A stretch of DNA of 64,000 nucleotides from Oscillospiraceae bacterium (GTDB taxonomy: Bacteria > Bacillota > Clostridia > Oscillospirales > Oscillospiraceae): contig CACWYC010000006.1 of the NCBI GenBank assembly GCA_902765025.1, positions 1-64,000 of the forward strand. Direction: 5' to 3'. The position numbers and the translations under genes are program-made. Positions within the stretch are counted from its first letter, which is position 1. The number at the start of each line of letters is the position of its first letter. Of the stretch, positions 27,992 through 37,760 are shown in pieces. The notes below the pieces were generated by a model. It ran no database searches. It had not been told where the DNA came from and saw nothing but the letters and a program-made list of their open reading frames with translations.

Positions 27992-28028
27992 AAAAGGCGG
28001 CCATCGCGCGGTGCGACGGTCGCCTTTT
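27992..28028 (-). terminator. Terminator after the anti-sigma gene
   Basis: AAAAGGCG (27992-27999) pairs with CGCCTTTT (28021-28028), with most of the interior also pairing. It lies 22 bases past the stop of the RsgI-like gene. Confidence 0.65.
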
Positions 28029-28049
28029 CAGAGGGGGTAAACGGGTCTA

Positions 28050-28781
28050 TTACGGCTGGGGCGGGGCGGGGGGATTGCTCCCCATGGGGGGATTGGCCCC
28101 GAAACCGTTTTGCCCCATATCGGCTTGCCCGAAATCGTTTTGGGCGAAATTGCCCTGGGTGAAATCGTTTGCCATGGGGGGATTGGGGGCGTTGTCCCGG
28201 GCCCACTGGCGGGCGGCGGTGACGCCGTGGGCGTGGGCCTCCTCCACCTGGCGGGGCGTGACGGCCACCGCGGCGGCGGGGACGCCGTTTTGGCTCTCCA
28301 CCGTGTCACGGAGCTGGCGGCACAGCGTTTCGGCGTGGGTCTCGCCGCCGGAGGCGCTGATGAGCACGCCCTCGGGGGACACCCTGCCGCTTTGCTGCAG
28401 CGCCTCCACCGTGGCGGACACGGCGTCGGACACCTTGCGGTGGCGCAATCTCCCTTCCCCCACCTGGCGGAGGGTGGCGGCCCCGGCCTCGTCCACCGCC
28501 TGGACGGACAGGACGCGGTCGAAGCAGTTGATGGTGTACTCCACGGCGCCGACGCTGTCCAGGCTGACGGTGCCGGCGGGGGTGGCGTAGGCCACGGTGC
28601 CCAGGCTCAGCAGCAGCGTGAGGGCCGCAGCCAGGGCCGCCACGCCCCGGCGGGTCATGCGGGGCGAGAGCGGCACCTGCTGGCCGATGGCATAGTGCCT
28701 GTCCCGGATGCGGCGGACGGCGCCCCGGTCATCCAGCACGGCGGCATAGGCGCCCTGCCGGTCTACGACGATTCCTTTCAT
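28050..28781 (-). CDS. rsgI: RsgI-like anti-sigma factor with Met/Asn/Gly-rich extracytoplasmic tail
   Basis: This is a 243-aa single-pass membrane protein. The N-terminal 40 residues (KGIVVDRQGAYAAVLDDRGAV) match the RsgI anti-sigma domain that binds SigI. A TM helix spans about 46-66. The outside part holds a globular segment of about 130 residues (VEYTINCFDRVLSV, RVSPEGVLISASGGETHAE) and a disordered tail from about 200 with repeated NPPM, NDFGQ and DMGQNGFG units. It lacks the carbohydrate-binding modules known in cellulolytic clostridia, so the signal it senses is unknown. Its ATG overlaps the sigma gene stop by 4 bases (ATGA), the usual sigI-rsgI coupling. Confidence 0.82.
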   Translation of the reverse strand: MKGIVVDRQGAYAAVLDDRGAVRRIRDRHYAIGQQVPLSPRMTRRGVAALAAALTLLLSLGTVAYATPAGTVSLDSVGAVEYTINCFDRVLSVQAVDEAGAATLRQVGEGRLRHRKVSDAVSATVEALQQSGRVSPEGVLISASGGETHAETLCRQLRDTVESQNGVPAAAVAVTPRQVEEAHAHGVTAARQWARDNAPNPPMANDFTQGNFAQNDFGQADMGQNGFGANPPMGSNPPAPPQP

Positions 28782-29515
28782 TGTTCCGCCTCCCGGGTGA
28801 TGAATTTCAAATGGGACGCCAGGCCGGGATAGTCGCCGGCCAGGACGGTGACCGCCATGAGGATGTATTTGCGGTAGCGGTCCAGGGTCTTTTTATCCAC
28901 GCCGCTGTGCGCGCTGACGGCCTTCACCGGCAGGGTGCGGCTGTGGCGGAGCTGGGAGAGCAGCAGGGGGCTTTCCAGAATGGTGCGGACGGCCCGGGCG
29001 CAGCTGCGCCGGGTCTTTTCCTGCCGGAGGGAGCAGTCGGCGAGGTCGAAGAAGCGGAAGCCGTATTGCGCCAACTCGCGGCTGACCTCCGCAATCTCCC
29101 GGTGCAACTCCGCCGGGTCATTTTGCTGGCTCGCACTGGCCACGGCGGCGGCCACGCCCAGGGTGTCCTCCTCGCTGTCGCCGGTGAAGGCGTAGGGGGA
29201 GACGGACACCTCCTGCTGATAGCGGCGGTTCCGGCGGTAGTAGTCGATCAAATCCCGGCGGATCAGCGTGGCGGCAAAGGGGAGGAAATCGCCCCGGGTG
29301 GGGGAATAGTCGTCCACCGCCCGGGAAAAGGCCCACAGGGCGATGGACCACTCGTCGTCGCTGCGGGTGACGAAGCGGCGGCAGGCCACGCTGGCGGTGC
29401 GGAGAATCAGGGCCTCGTGCTCCTGAATCAGTTCTTCCCGGGCCCGGCGGTCATCGGCGGCCCGGAGGGCCAGGGCGTTGACGGCGTTATCCATGGCGTT
29501 GACGGGTTTTTCCAT
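28778..29515 (-). CDS. sigI: SigI-family RNA polymerase sigma factor
   Basis: This 245-aa sigma factor has region 2 around EWSIALWAFSRAVDDYSPTRGDFLPFAATLIRRDLIDYYR and a C-terminal SigI-type DNA-binding part (HSGVDKKTLDRYRKYILMAVTVL). It would direct polymerase to a small regulon when released by the RsgI-like protein encoded immediately downstream. The start at 29515 (MEKPVNAM) has AAAGGAGGG at good spacing; the ATG at 29533 is inside that site region. The Met-rich secreted protein gene upstream on the same strand may be a target. Confidence 0.85.
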   Translation of the reverse strand: MEKPVNAMDNAVNALALRAADDRRAREELIQEHEALILRTASVACRRFVTRSDDEWSIALWAFSRAVDDYSPTRGDFLPFAATLIRRDLIDYYRRNRRYQQEVSVSPYAFTGDSEEDTLGVAAAVASASQQNDPAELHREIAEVSRELAQYGFRFFDLADCSLRQEKTRRSCARAVRTILESPLLLSQLRHSRTLPVKAVSAHSGVDKKTLDRYRKYILMAVTVLAGDYPGLASHLKFITREAEQ

Positions 29516-29538
29516 ACCGCTCCCTCCTTTCATAGCTT

Positions 29539-29567
29539 GGGGGGCGGAGGCAAGCTCTCCGCCCCCC
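29539..29567 (-). promoter_or_regulatory. GC-rich hairpin upstream of sigI
   Basis: An 11-bp perfect stem (29539-29549 with 29557-29567, 7-base loop) lies between the secreted-protein stop at 29619 and the sigI start. It has no U-tract, so it is more likely a processing or readthrough-control element than a full terminator. Confidence 0.45.
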
Positions 29568-29618
29568 TGTTGTGGGCTATGATAGAGGGATAAGCTGAAT
29601 TGTAACTGAAATCAGCCT

Positions 29619-30746
29619 TTATTTTTTGGAAAACAGATTAGAGAACCAGTTGGCGATGCGCTGGAAGAAGTTGGGCTGGCTGGTCTCGACCTGGGGTTGG
29701 GTGTCCACGGGGCCGTTCTGGCCCAGGTCACCATTCTGGCCCATCTGGCCACGGCCGCCGAACTGGCCGCCCATCTGGCCGCCCATGCCGCCCATGCCGG
29801 CGTCGAAGGCCACGCCGCCGTTGTTGGTCAGGTCGAAGTCATCGGACAGGTAGTAGCTGCCCACGAAGTCGATGCCCGCCTCGCCGCCGTTATAGGCGCT
29901 GTTGATGACGGCGCTGCCGGAGATGAGGTTGATGCCGTTTTTGGCGTTGCCGTTGACGGTGAGGGTGCCATTTCCGGTGATGACGCAGTCGGCCCCGGCC
30001 TTTACCTTGATGGCGGCGCCGTCGAAGGCGTCGGCCACGGCGGCGTCGGTGGAAGTCTCGTCGTCGGGGTTTTCGTTGTCGGTGAGGGTAACGGTGCCGG
30101 AGATGACCACCTTCACCTGGCTTTCCTTATTGATGGAGAGGGTGGCGCCGGTGGTGCTGGTGAGATCCAGATTCTCCAGAATCAGCACCACGCCGGTGAC
30201 GCCCTTCTTGACGGTGATGTTGCCATCCGCAGCCTTGCCGGTGATGAGATAGGTGCCGGGCTCGGTAATCTTAATGTCGCTGTTGGCGTCGGAGACGGTG
30301 ATCTTGGTGGCGGCGGCGCGGTTCACCGCCAGATCGGCGGCGGAGTTGGTGGTCTCGCCCTCCGCCACCTCGCTGGGGCTGTCGGCGGAGGTGTACTGGC
30401 CCATGCCGCCCATCATGCCGCCCATTTGGCCGCCCATGCCGCCGGGCATCTGGCCGTCCATCTGGGGCATTTCGCCGGTGGGCATCTCACCCATCTGGGG
30501 CATTTCGCCGGAGGGCATCTGGCCCATCTGGGGCATTTCACCCATCTGGGGCATCTGGCCGTTCCTGCCGGGCATCTGGCCCATCTGACCGCCGGGGCCG
30601 CCCCGGCCCATCTGGCCCATGGGGCCGCCCATTTGCAGCTGGGGGGCGGTGGCGGCGGTGTTGGTATTGCTCTCCGCCAGGGCGGGGACGGTGGCGGCGC
30701 ACAACACGGCCGCCGCGCAGCATGCAGCAATCCATTTCTTTTTCAT
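29619..30746 (-). CDS. Secreted Met/Gly/Gln-repeat protein with DUF4353-type beta-helix domain
   Basis: This 375-aa exported protein has a signal peptide (MKKKWIAACCAAAVLCAATV, cleaved after ALA). Residues about 40-118 are low-complexity repeats of MPQMGEMP, MPSGEMPQ and GGQMGGMMGG. Residues about 140-325 look like the carbohydrate-binding DUF4353 beta-solenoid (ITEPGTYLITGKAADGNITV, LDLTSTTGATLSINKE, GAAIKVKAGADCVITGNGTL). A second Met/Gly stretch follows. It ends in an amphipathic helix (NFFQRIANWFSNLFSKK) that may touch the membrane. Regular MxxM spacing could bind Cu(I) or scavenge oxidants, but this is untested. sigI and rsgI follow on the same strand. Confidence 0.78.
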   Translation of the reverse strand: MKKKWIAACCAAAVLCAATVPALAESNTNTAATAPQLQMGGPMGQMGRGGPGGQMGQMPGRNGQMPQMGEMPQMGQMPSGEMPQMGEMPTGEMPQMDGQMPGGMGGQMGGMMGGMGQYTSADSPSEVAEGETTNSAADLAVNRAAATKITVSDANSDIKITEPGTYLITGKAADGNITVKKGVTGVVLILENLDLTSTTGATLSINKESQVKVVISGTVTLTDNENPDDETSTDAAVADAFDGAAIKVKAGADCVITGNGTLTVNGNAKNGINLISGSAVINSAYNGGEAGIDFVGSYYLSDDFDLTNNGGVAFDAGMGGMGGQMGGQFGGRGQMGQNGDLGQNGPVDTQPQVETSQPNFFQRIANWFSNLFSKK

Positions 30747-30878
30747 AACGTGTACCTCCTTGTATGGCGGGCGGGGCCCGGGGGCTCCGCGTGGGTGACG
30801 GTTTCGTTTTGCCGTTTCACCTAATATTACGGAGGCGGGGCGGAAAAAAGTGGGGTCGCGGGGAAAATTTTTTGAAAA

Positions 30879-30905
30879 AATCTGCGGAGGGGCGCTCCGC
30901 AGATT
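30879..30905 (-). terminator. Terminator after the second E2-like gene
   Basis: AATCTGCGGA pairs with TCCGCAGATT (30879-30888, 30896-30905), followed on the minus strand by TTTTC. It starts 6 bases after the gene's stop: a strong intrinsic terminator. Confidence 0.8.
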
Positions 30906-30910
30906 CGTTT

Positions 30911-31798
30911 TTATTCATATTGGAAGCCGCTGGGCTGGCCCAGGGGCTGGTCCAGCAGCTCCGGGTGGGCAAAGATGTGCTTCATCAGCCGCAGGCTGCG
31001 GGCGAAGTAGAAGCCGTCGGCAATGCGCTCGTCCAGCGTGGCGCCGAAGTCGATGACGTCGCGGATGGCCTTGGTGCCGTCGGGCATCACCATCTCCTCC
31101 TTGTGGAGGGTGCCCACGGTGACCATGACGCTGTTGGTGCCGTAGTTATTGAGATGGTGGTACACCGCCGGGGCCTTGATGCTGCCCAGGTTGGAGCAGA
31201 GGATGGTGGTGTAATTGGGGTCGCCCTCGGTGAGCACCTTGGGGTTGATGCCCCAGAAGTCCAGATAGCGGATGATGCGGATGGCCAGCATCAGGATGGG
31301 CCGGGGCAGCTTGGCAAAGCCGTCCAGCAGCGCGTCCACGCCGCCGGTGGAGGTCTCGCTCCTGCGGGTCTCCTTCACATCCCCCACGATTTTGCGGGAG
31401 ACAGTGTCCAGGGTGTCGTCATCCTTGGGCACCAGCACCATCAGCGACTCCTCGCCGCCGTCGGAGAAGCGGCGCTTCACCACGAAGCTGATGCTGATTT
31501 CGTCCCGCTCATACATGCGGTAGCCCTGGATGAAGCGGTTCATCTTGGGCCGCTCCCGGACCATGCGGGCCATGGACATAATCATGCAGTGGAACACAGT
31601 GGTCTTGAACTCCGGGTGCTGGGCGTTCTTTTGTTCCAGATATTGGAGCAGCTCCGTGGCGTCCAGCTTGTCATTTAAGTACACCTCGCAGTCGGTGCGC
31701 TTGGGCATCAGGTAGGCCATGACGGTCTGGAGGCCGGGGGCCTTCACCCAGCGGCCGTCCCGCCGGTCGCCCCATTTGCGCTTTTTCGTCTCGCTCAT
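30911..31798 (-). CDS. Second stand-alone E2-like acyltransferase homologue lacking the catalytic His
   Basis: This 295-aa protein is a paralogue of the one at 12907-13797. Both open with a basic segment (KRKWGDRRDGRWVKAP here), then an E2 catalytic-domain fold without lipoyl or subunit-binding domains. The HxxxDG catalytic motif is here ATLDERIADGFYFARS: the DG is kept but His is replaced by Glu. It lies 12 bases after the DNPH1-like gene and shares its operon. Normal acyl transfer from lipoamide is unlikely. Function unknown. Confidence 0.75.
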   Translation of the reverse strand: MSETKKRKWGDRRDGRWVKAPGLQTVMAYLMPKRTDCEVYLNDKLDATELLQYLEQKNAQHPEFKTTVFHCMIMSMARMVRERPKMNRFIQGYRMYERDEISISFVVKRRFSDGGEESLMVLVPKDDDTLDTVSRKIVGDVKETRRSETSTGGVDALLDGFAKLPRPILMLAIRIIRYLDFWGINPKVLTEGDPNYTTILCSNLGSIKAPAVYHHLNNYGTNSVMVTVGTLHKEEMVMPDGTKAIRDVIDFGATLDERIADGFYFARSLRLMKHIFAHPELLDQPLGQPSGFQYE

Positions 31799-31810
31799 AG
31801 TAAAATCCTC

Positions 31811-32242
31811 TCAATCGTTGGCGTTTTCCCGCAAAGCGGACAGAATTTCGTCCAGTACGGGGTAGATATCCGCCTCTTTTTCGTAGGGGTGGATGTGGAA
31901 GTAGGGGTCGCCGGTGAGCATGGCGGAGAGCTGGGTCTTGGTGCGGTCATAGAAAATATGGCAGGGGATGCCCCGGGCCTCGGCGTAGGCCAGCTCGTAG
32001 CCCACCCCCAGGGAGGGGCAGGTACACTCGGCGATGACGGCGGCGCTGCGGCGGAGCCAGGCGGTGTCCTGGTCATAGATGGCGCCGTCCCCCGCCCTGC
32101 CCTGCTCTAAAAGATTCAGCTCCGGACGGCCCACGTGCTCGGTGAGGACGGCGTCGGTGCGCTGCAAGTAGGCGATGAGCCGCTGATAGAGGGCCGCGTC
32201 CACACGGCCGCCCCGGATGGAGCCGGCGAAATAGAGATCCAT
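31811..32242 (-). CDS. DNPH1/Rcl-like 2'-deoxynucleoside 5'-phosphate N-hydrolase
   Basis: This 143-aa cytoplasmic protein is of the nucleoside 2-deoxyribosyltransferase superfamily. MDLYFAGSIRGGR, VLTEHVG, DQDTAWLRRSAAVIAECTCPSLGVGYEL align closely with the mammalian DNPH1 (Rcl) pattern, including the catalytic-type Glu/Asp and the phosphate-binding GSIRGG. It would split the glycosidic bond of deoxynucleoside monophosphates, possibly as nucleotide-pool cleaning. The start is set at 32242 by GGGGGAGG; the longer reading from 32311 has no family match in its first 23 residues. It is co-transcribed with the E2-like gene. Confidence 0.82.
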   Translation of the reverse strand: MDLYFAGSIRGGRVDAALYQRLIAYLQRTDAVLTEHVGRPELNLLEQGRAGDGAIYDQDTAWLRRSAAVIAECTCPSLGVGYELAYAEARGIPCHIFYDRTKTQLSAMLTGDPYFHIHPYEKEADIYPVLDEILSALRENAND

Positions 32243-32340
32243 GTTGTTTCCTCCCCCGGTTGGGATGATATTGCCGCTGTTTACTGTACCACGATTTCCC
32301 GCCGGGCACAATGCAAAATTATATTAAAAACGGCAAAAAT

Positions 32341-32365
32341 CGCCCCCGGCGTGAAACCGGGGGCG
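32341..32365 (-). terminator. Terminator after butyrate kinase
   Basis: CGCCCCCGG pairs with CCGGGGGCG (32341-32349, 32357-32365, 7-base loop). On the minus strand ATTTTTGCC follows. It lies 25 bases beyond the buk stop. Confidence 0.8.
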
Positions 32366-32390
32366 ACGCTATGCCATTTTCAGCCAGTTT

Positions 32391-33449
32391 TTAATAGGAC
32401 TTCGCCTGCTCCTCGCCCCGGAGGACACGGAGGGCCGCCTGGGCCAGGGCCAGCAGCTCGTCCTCGCCGGGGTAGACGGTGATGGGGGCAATCCAGCCCA
32501 CCATGTCGGTGAGGGCGCGGACCGTCTTTTCGCTGTACGCGATGCCGCCGGTGAGGATAATTTGATCCACTTTTCCCTTCATGGCGGCGGCCATGGCGCC
32601 GATCTCCTTGCCGATCTGGTAGTGGAAGGCGTCCATCACCAGGCGGGTGTCGGGGTCGGTGCGCTGTTGCAGGGCGCGGACGTCGGTGGAGCCGGTGTAG
32701 GCCACCAGTCCGCCGCCGCCGGTGAGCATCCGGCGCACCTCCGCATGGGTGTACGCCCCGGAGAAGCACTTCTCCACCAGCTCGCCGCAGGGCAGGCTGC
32801 CGGAACGCTCCGGGGAGAAGGGACCCTCGCCGTCCAGGGCGTTCTGGGTGTCCACCACACGGCCGCCCACATGGGCACCCACGCTGACGCCGCCGCCCAT
32901 GTGGCAGACGATGAGATTCAATTCCTCATAGGGCCGGCCCACCTCACGGGCGTACCGCCGGGCCACGGCCTTCTGGTTCAGGGCGTGGAACTTGGAGCGG
33001 CGGGGCACCGCCGGATGGCCGGAGAGGCGGGCCACGTCCCACAGCTCATCCACCACAGGGGGGTCCGCCACGAAGGAGGGGATGGACAGCTCATCGCCAA
33101 TCTCCCGGGCGATGAGGGCGCCCAGGTTGGAGGCGTGCTGGCCCTGGGCCCCGGCCACGCAGTCCCGCAGCAGGGCGTCGGTGGTGCGGTAGGTGCCGCC
33201 GCTGACAGGGGCCAGCATACCGCCCCGGCCGCAGACGGCGCTGAGGGTATGGACGTCGAAGCCCTTTTCCGCCAGGGCGTCCAGCACCAGGCCGCGGCGC
33301 CACGTCTTTTGCTCCGGGATGGAGGCAAAGGCGGCAATCTCCGCGGCGGTGTGGCGCAGGGTTTTGTCAAAGAGCAGGGTCTCGTCCTCAAATACGCCGA
33401 TTTTGGTGGACGTGGAGCCGGGATTGACCACAAGGATGAAATGGGACAT
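32391..33449 (-). CDS. buk: Butyrate kinase
   Basis: This 352-aa ASKHA-fold kinase converts acyl phosphate and ADP to acid and ATP. Typical butyrate-kinase segments are [59 protein letters not shown] and [10 protein letters not shown]. The length and VNPGSTSTK favour Buk over acetate kinase, although branched-chain acyl phosphates are also possible substrates. The start at 33449 has AAAGGAGG. No phosphotransbutyrylase gene is adjacent; the gene stands alone with its own promoter and terminator. It would provide substrate-level ATP from acyl-CoA. Confidence 0.9.
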   Translation of the reverse strand: MSHFILVVNPGSTSTKIGVFEDETLLFDKTLRHTAAEIAAFASIPEQKTWRRGLVLDALAEKGFDVHTLSAVCGRGGMLAPVSGGTYRTTDALLRDCVAGAQGQHASNLGALIAREIGDELSIPSFVADPPVVDELWDVARLSGHPAVPRRSKFHALNQKAVARRYAREVGRPYEELNLIVCHMGGGVSVGAHVGGRVVDTQNALDGEGPFSPERSGSLPCGELVEKCFSGAYTHAEVRRMLTGGGGLVAYTGSTDVRALQQRTDPDTRLVMDAFHYQIGKEIGAMAAAMKGKVDQIILTGGIAYSEKTVRALTDMVGWIAPITVYPGEDELLALAQAALRVLRGEEQAKSY

Positions 33450-33505
33450 GGGGAACTCCTCCTTTGATGGGTTGGGTGTGCGATATATCACGATAAATAT
33501 GGACT

Positions 33506-33534
33506 ATTATACATGATTCGCCCGCCGGTTGCAA
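33506..33534 (-). promoter_or_regulatory. Sigma-A promoter for buk
   Basis: On the minus strand, TTGCAA (33529-33534), a 17-bp spacer, then TATAAT (33506-33511). It starts just past the stop of the exonuclease gene. Confidence 0.7.
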
Positions 33535-33537
33535 GGG

Positions 33538-34287
33538 CTACGCCAGCTCCAGCACCACGGGGCAGTGGTCGCTGCCCATGACCTCGGTGCGGATATGGGC
33601 GCCGGCCAGGCGGGGGCGGAGGGAATCGGAGGTGAGGAAATAGTCGATGCGCCAGCCGGCGTTGTTGGCCCGGGCGTTGAAGCGGAAGCTCCACCAGGAG
33701 TAGCACACGGCGTCGGGGTTCAAATACCGGAAGGTGTCGGTGAAACCGCTTTGGAGCAGGGTCGTCATCTTGGCCCGCTCCTCGTCGGAAAAGCCGGGGT
33801 TCATGCGGTTGGTTTTGGGGTTTTTGATGTCGATCTCCTCATGGGCCACATTGAGGTCGCCGCAGTAGATGACCGGCTTTTTGGCGTCCAGGGACAGTAA
33901 ATATTCCCGCAGATCGTCCTCCCACTGCATGCGGTAGGGCAGGCGGGCCAGGCCGTCCTTGCTGTTGGGGGTGTAGCAGCAGACCAGGTAGTAGTCCGGG
34001 TACTCGCAGGTGATGAGGCGGCCCTCGTGGCGGTGTTCGTCGCCGCCGAAGTCGTAGGTGACGGCAAGGGGCTCTTCACGGCTAAAGACGGCGGTGCCGG
34101 AGTAGCCCTTTTTGTCGGCGCTGTGGAAATAGACGTGGTAGTCCGGCAGATCCAGCGACACCTGATCGGCGGTGCACTTGGTCTCCTGCAGGCAGATCAC
34201 GTCCGGCGACTCCCAGCGCAGATAGTCCAGAAAGCCTTTATTGAGGCAGGCGCGAAGGCCGTTGACGTTCCAGGACACGAATTTCAT
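33538..34287 (-). CDS. exoA: Exodeoxyribonuclease III / AP endonuclease
   Basis: This 249-aa DNA-repair nuclease cuts at abasic sites. All ExoIII motifs are there: SWNVNGLRA, CLQETKC (metal Glu), CGDLNVAHEEID (Asp and Asn) and GSDHCPV (catalytic Asp-His). Start 34287 has AAAGGAGG and matches the family N terminus MKFVSWNVNG; upstream in-frame residues are spurious and cross the divergent metS promoter. Length is standard. Confidence 0.95.
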   Translation of the reverse strand: MKFVSWNVNGLRACLNKGFLDYLRWESPDVICLQETKCTADQVSLDLPDYHVYFHSADKKGYSGTAVFSREEPLAVTYDFGGDEHRHEGRLITCEYPDYYLVCCYTPNSKDGLARLPYRMQWEDDLREYLLSLDAKKPVIYCGDLNVAHEEIDIKNPKTNRMNPGFSDEERAKMTTLLQSGFTDTFRYLNPDAVCYSWWSFRFNARANNAGWRIDYFLTSDSLRPRLAGAHIRTEVMGSDHCPVVLELA

Positions 34288-34349
34288 GGGCAAGCCCTCC
34301 TTTTTCCCCACCATGCTACCACAAATCGGGGCAAAAGTACACGGATTTA

Positions 34350-34378
34350 TTGACAAAAGTGACGCTTTGCGATATGAT
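34350..34378 (+). promoter_or_regulatory. Sigma-A promoter of the metS T-box transcript
   Basis: TTGACA (34350-34355), a 17-bp spacer, then TATGAT (34373-34378), directly upstream of the T-box leader. Confidence 0.8.
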
Positions 34379-34389
34379 ACCAAAACGAG

Positions 34390-34650
34390 TGAAAGGCAAT
34401 GATGGGAAGAGTAACCGGTGGGCGACGCCACAGAGAGTCCGGCGCGGTGGGAGCGGACGCGGAGGAAACCGGTGAACATGGCCCCGGAGCCATCCGGCTG
34501 AGCGCAGACGCAAGGTCGGGTCGGGCGCGCCCGTTACAGCGTGGGAGTGTGGCAGCACTCCGCGAGGCCCTTTTGCGCGAGCAGGGGGCGAAGCAAGGTG
34601 GTATCGCGGCTTTCGCCGCCCTTGACGATGGCGTCGGGGGCGGTTTTTTT
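34390..34650 (+). promoter_or_regulatory. T-box riboswitch (methionine) controlling metS
   Basis: The leader has the T-box order. A structured stem I with AGAGAG early on carries a candidate specifier loop GGTGAACATG with AUG at 34478-34480. The T-box element AAGGTGGTATCGCGG lies at 34595-34609. A terminator stem follows (34616-34621 with 34638-34643 and flanking pairs) with seven T residues (34644-34650). Uncharged tRNA-Met should stabilise the antiterminator and turn on metS. The T-box element and terminator are clear; the exact stem I fold was not computed. Confidence 0.88.
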
Positions 34651-34732
34651 GCGGGTATCATCCCCCCTTCCCCGGCGCAAGCTAATACATTGTATATAGT
34701 ATATTTGCCCCCGGGCAGAAAAGGAGACTTTT

Positions 34733-36694
<1,962 letters not shown>

Positions 36695-36699
36695 CGGAC

Positions 36700-37476
36700 A
36701 TGGCAGCCCTTCTCTTCGACACCCATGCCCACTACGACGACGAGGCCTTTGACGCGGACCGGGAGGCCCTGTTGGCATCCATGCCCGGCCGGGGCGTGGG
36801 CCGCATCGTCAACCCCGGCTGCACCCTGGCGTCCTCCCGGCAGGCGGTGGCGCTGGCGGCGCGGTTTGACCACGTGTACGCCGCCGTGGGCATCCACCCG
36901 GAGAACTGCGGCGACTATCAGCCGCCTTTCATCGAGGAATTGCGCTCTCTGGCAAAACAACCCAAGGTAGTGGCCATCGGGGAAATCGGGCTGGACTACT
37001 ACTGGGCGGAGAACCCGCCCCGGGAATTACAGCACCGGGTGCTGCGTAACCAGCTGGCCCTGGCGGCGGAATTGGAGTTGCCCGTCATCATCCACGACCG
37101 GGACGCCCACGCCGACACCCTGGCCATCGTCCGGGAGTTCCCCCGGGTGACGGGGGTGTTCCACTGCTTCGCAGGCTCCGTGGAGATGGGCCGGGAATTG
37201 GTGGAGATGGGGTGGTATTTGGGCTTCAACGGGGCCGCCACCTTCAAAAACGCCCGGAAGGCCCCGGAGGTCATCGCCGACGCGCCTCTTTCCCGGCTGG
37301 TCATCGAGACCGACAGTCCCTACCTCACCCCGGTGCCCTACCGGGGGCAGCGGAACGACTCGGGCTACGTCCGCCTGGTGGCGGAGCGCATCGCCGCCAT
37401 CCGGGGGATGGCGGTGGAGGAGGTCATCCGGATAACGTGGGAAAACGGGTGCAGGCTGTTTAAGATGGACATTTGA
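36700..37476 (+). CDS. tatD: TatD family deoxyribonuclease
   Basis: This 258-aa TIM-barrel metal hydrolase has family motifs DTHAHYDDEAF, IGEIGLDYYW, VIIHDRDAH, GVFHCFAGS and VIETDSPYLTP. TatD proteins are 3'-5' DNA exonucleases. The gene sits directly after metS, an arrangement common in Bacillota, and is probably read from the metS transcript. A GTG at 36688 overlapping the metS stop is an alternative start; I prefer the ATG 5 bases past that stop because it fits the family N terminus, but no clear ribosome site decides it. Confidence 0.9.
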   Translation: MAALLFDTHAHYDDEAFDADREALLASMPGRGVGRIVNPGCTLASSRQAVALAARFDHVYAAVGIHPENCGDYQPPFIEELRSLAKQPKVVAIGEIGLDYYWAENPPRELQHRVLRNQLALAAELELPVIIHDRDAHADTLAIVREFPRVTGVFHCFAGSVEMGRELVEMGWYLGFNGAATFKNARKAPEVIADAPLSRLVIETDSPYLTPVPYRGQRNDSGYVRLVAERIAAIRGMAVEEVIRITWENGCRLFKMDI

Positions 37477-37494
37477 AAACAGGTTGTTCCCGCT

Positions 37495-37640
37495 GTAGGG
37501 GCGCTTCAAGAAGCGCCCGGGCAGCGCAGCCTGACAGCTGCCAAAAACGATGGGCGAATTCGTAAAGCGTATCGCGAATTCGCCCATCCTTTATCGTAAT
37601 GGCAGCAGTTGCCGCCGGGCGATTCGTGAATCGCCCCTAC
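37495..37640. repeat. MITE-like palindromic element with GTAGGGGCG ends
   Basis: The 146-bp element is bounded by GTAGGGGCG (37495-37503) and CGCCCCTAC (37632-37640). Inside are short hairpins at each end (GGGCGCTTC / GAAGCGCCC; GGGCGATTC / GAATCGCCC) and a perfect 14-bp inverted repeat (37549-37562 with 37575-37588) at the centre. No ORF is credible. It fills the gap between tatD and the next promoter and may also end tatD transcription. Confidence 0.65.
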
Positions 37641-37689
37641 GAGGCAGAGTACACTTTCGCAAACGCACACCATTTTAAGGTCATTTCTA

Positions 37690-37718
37690 TTTACAAATGG
37701 TAATATTTTTGCTATAAT
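37690..37718 (+). promoter_or_regulatory. Sigma-A promoter for the XRE regulator and lepA
   Basis: TTTACA (37690-37695), a 17-bp spacer, then TATAAT (37713-37718), 42 bases upstream of the regulator start. Confidence 0.75.
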
Positions 37719-37760
37719 CTACCCGCTGTATTCAATATAGAGAGAAATCAGGTGACTGAC

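Noticed and set aside
30380-30620. Short tandem repeats resembling CRISPR
   Set aside because: They are in-frame Met/Gly/Pro codons of a secreted protein with a signal peptide; no repeat-spacer structure.
32391-33449. Acetate kinase
   Set aside because: The N-terminal VNPGSTSTK, overall length of 352 aa and internal motifs fit butyrate kinase better.
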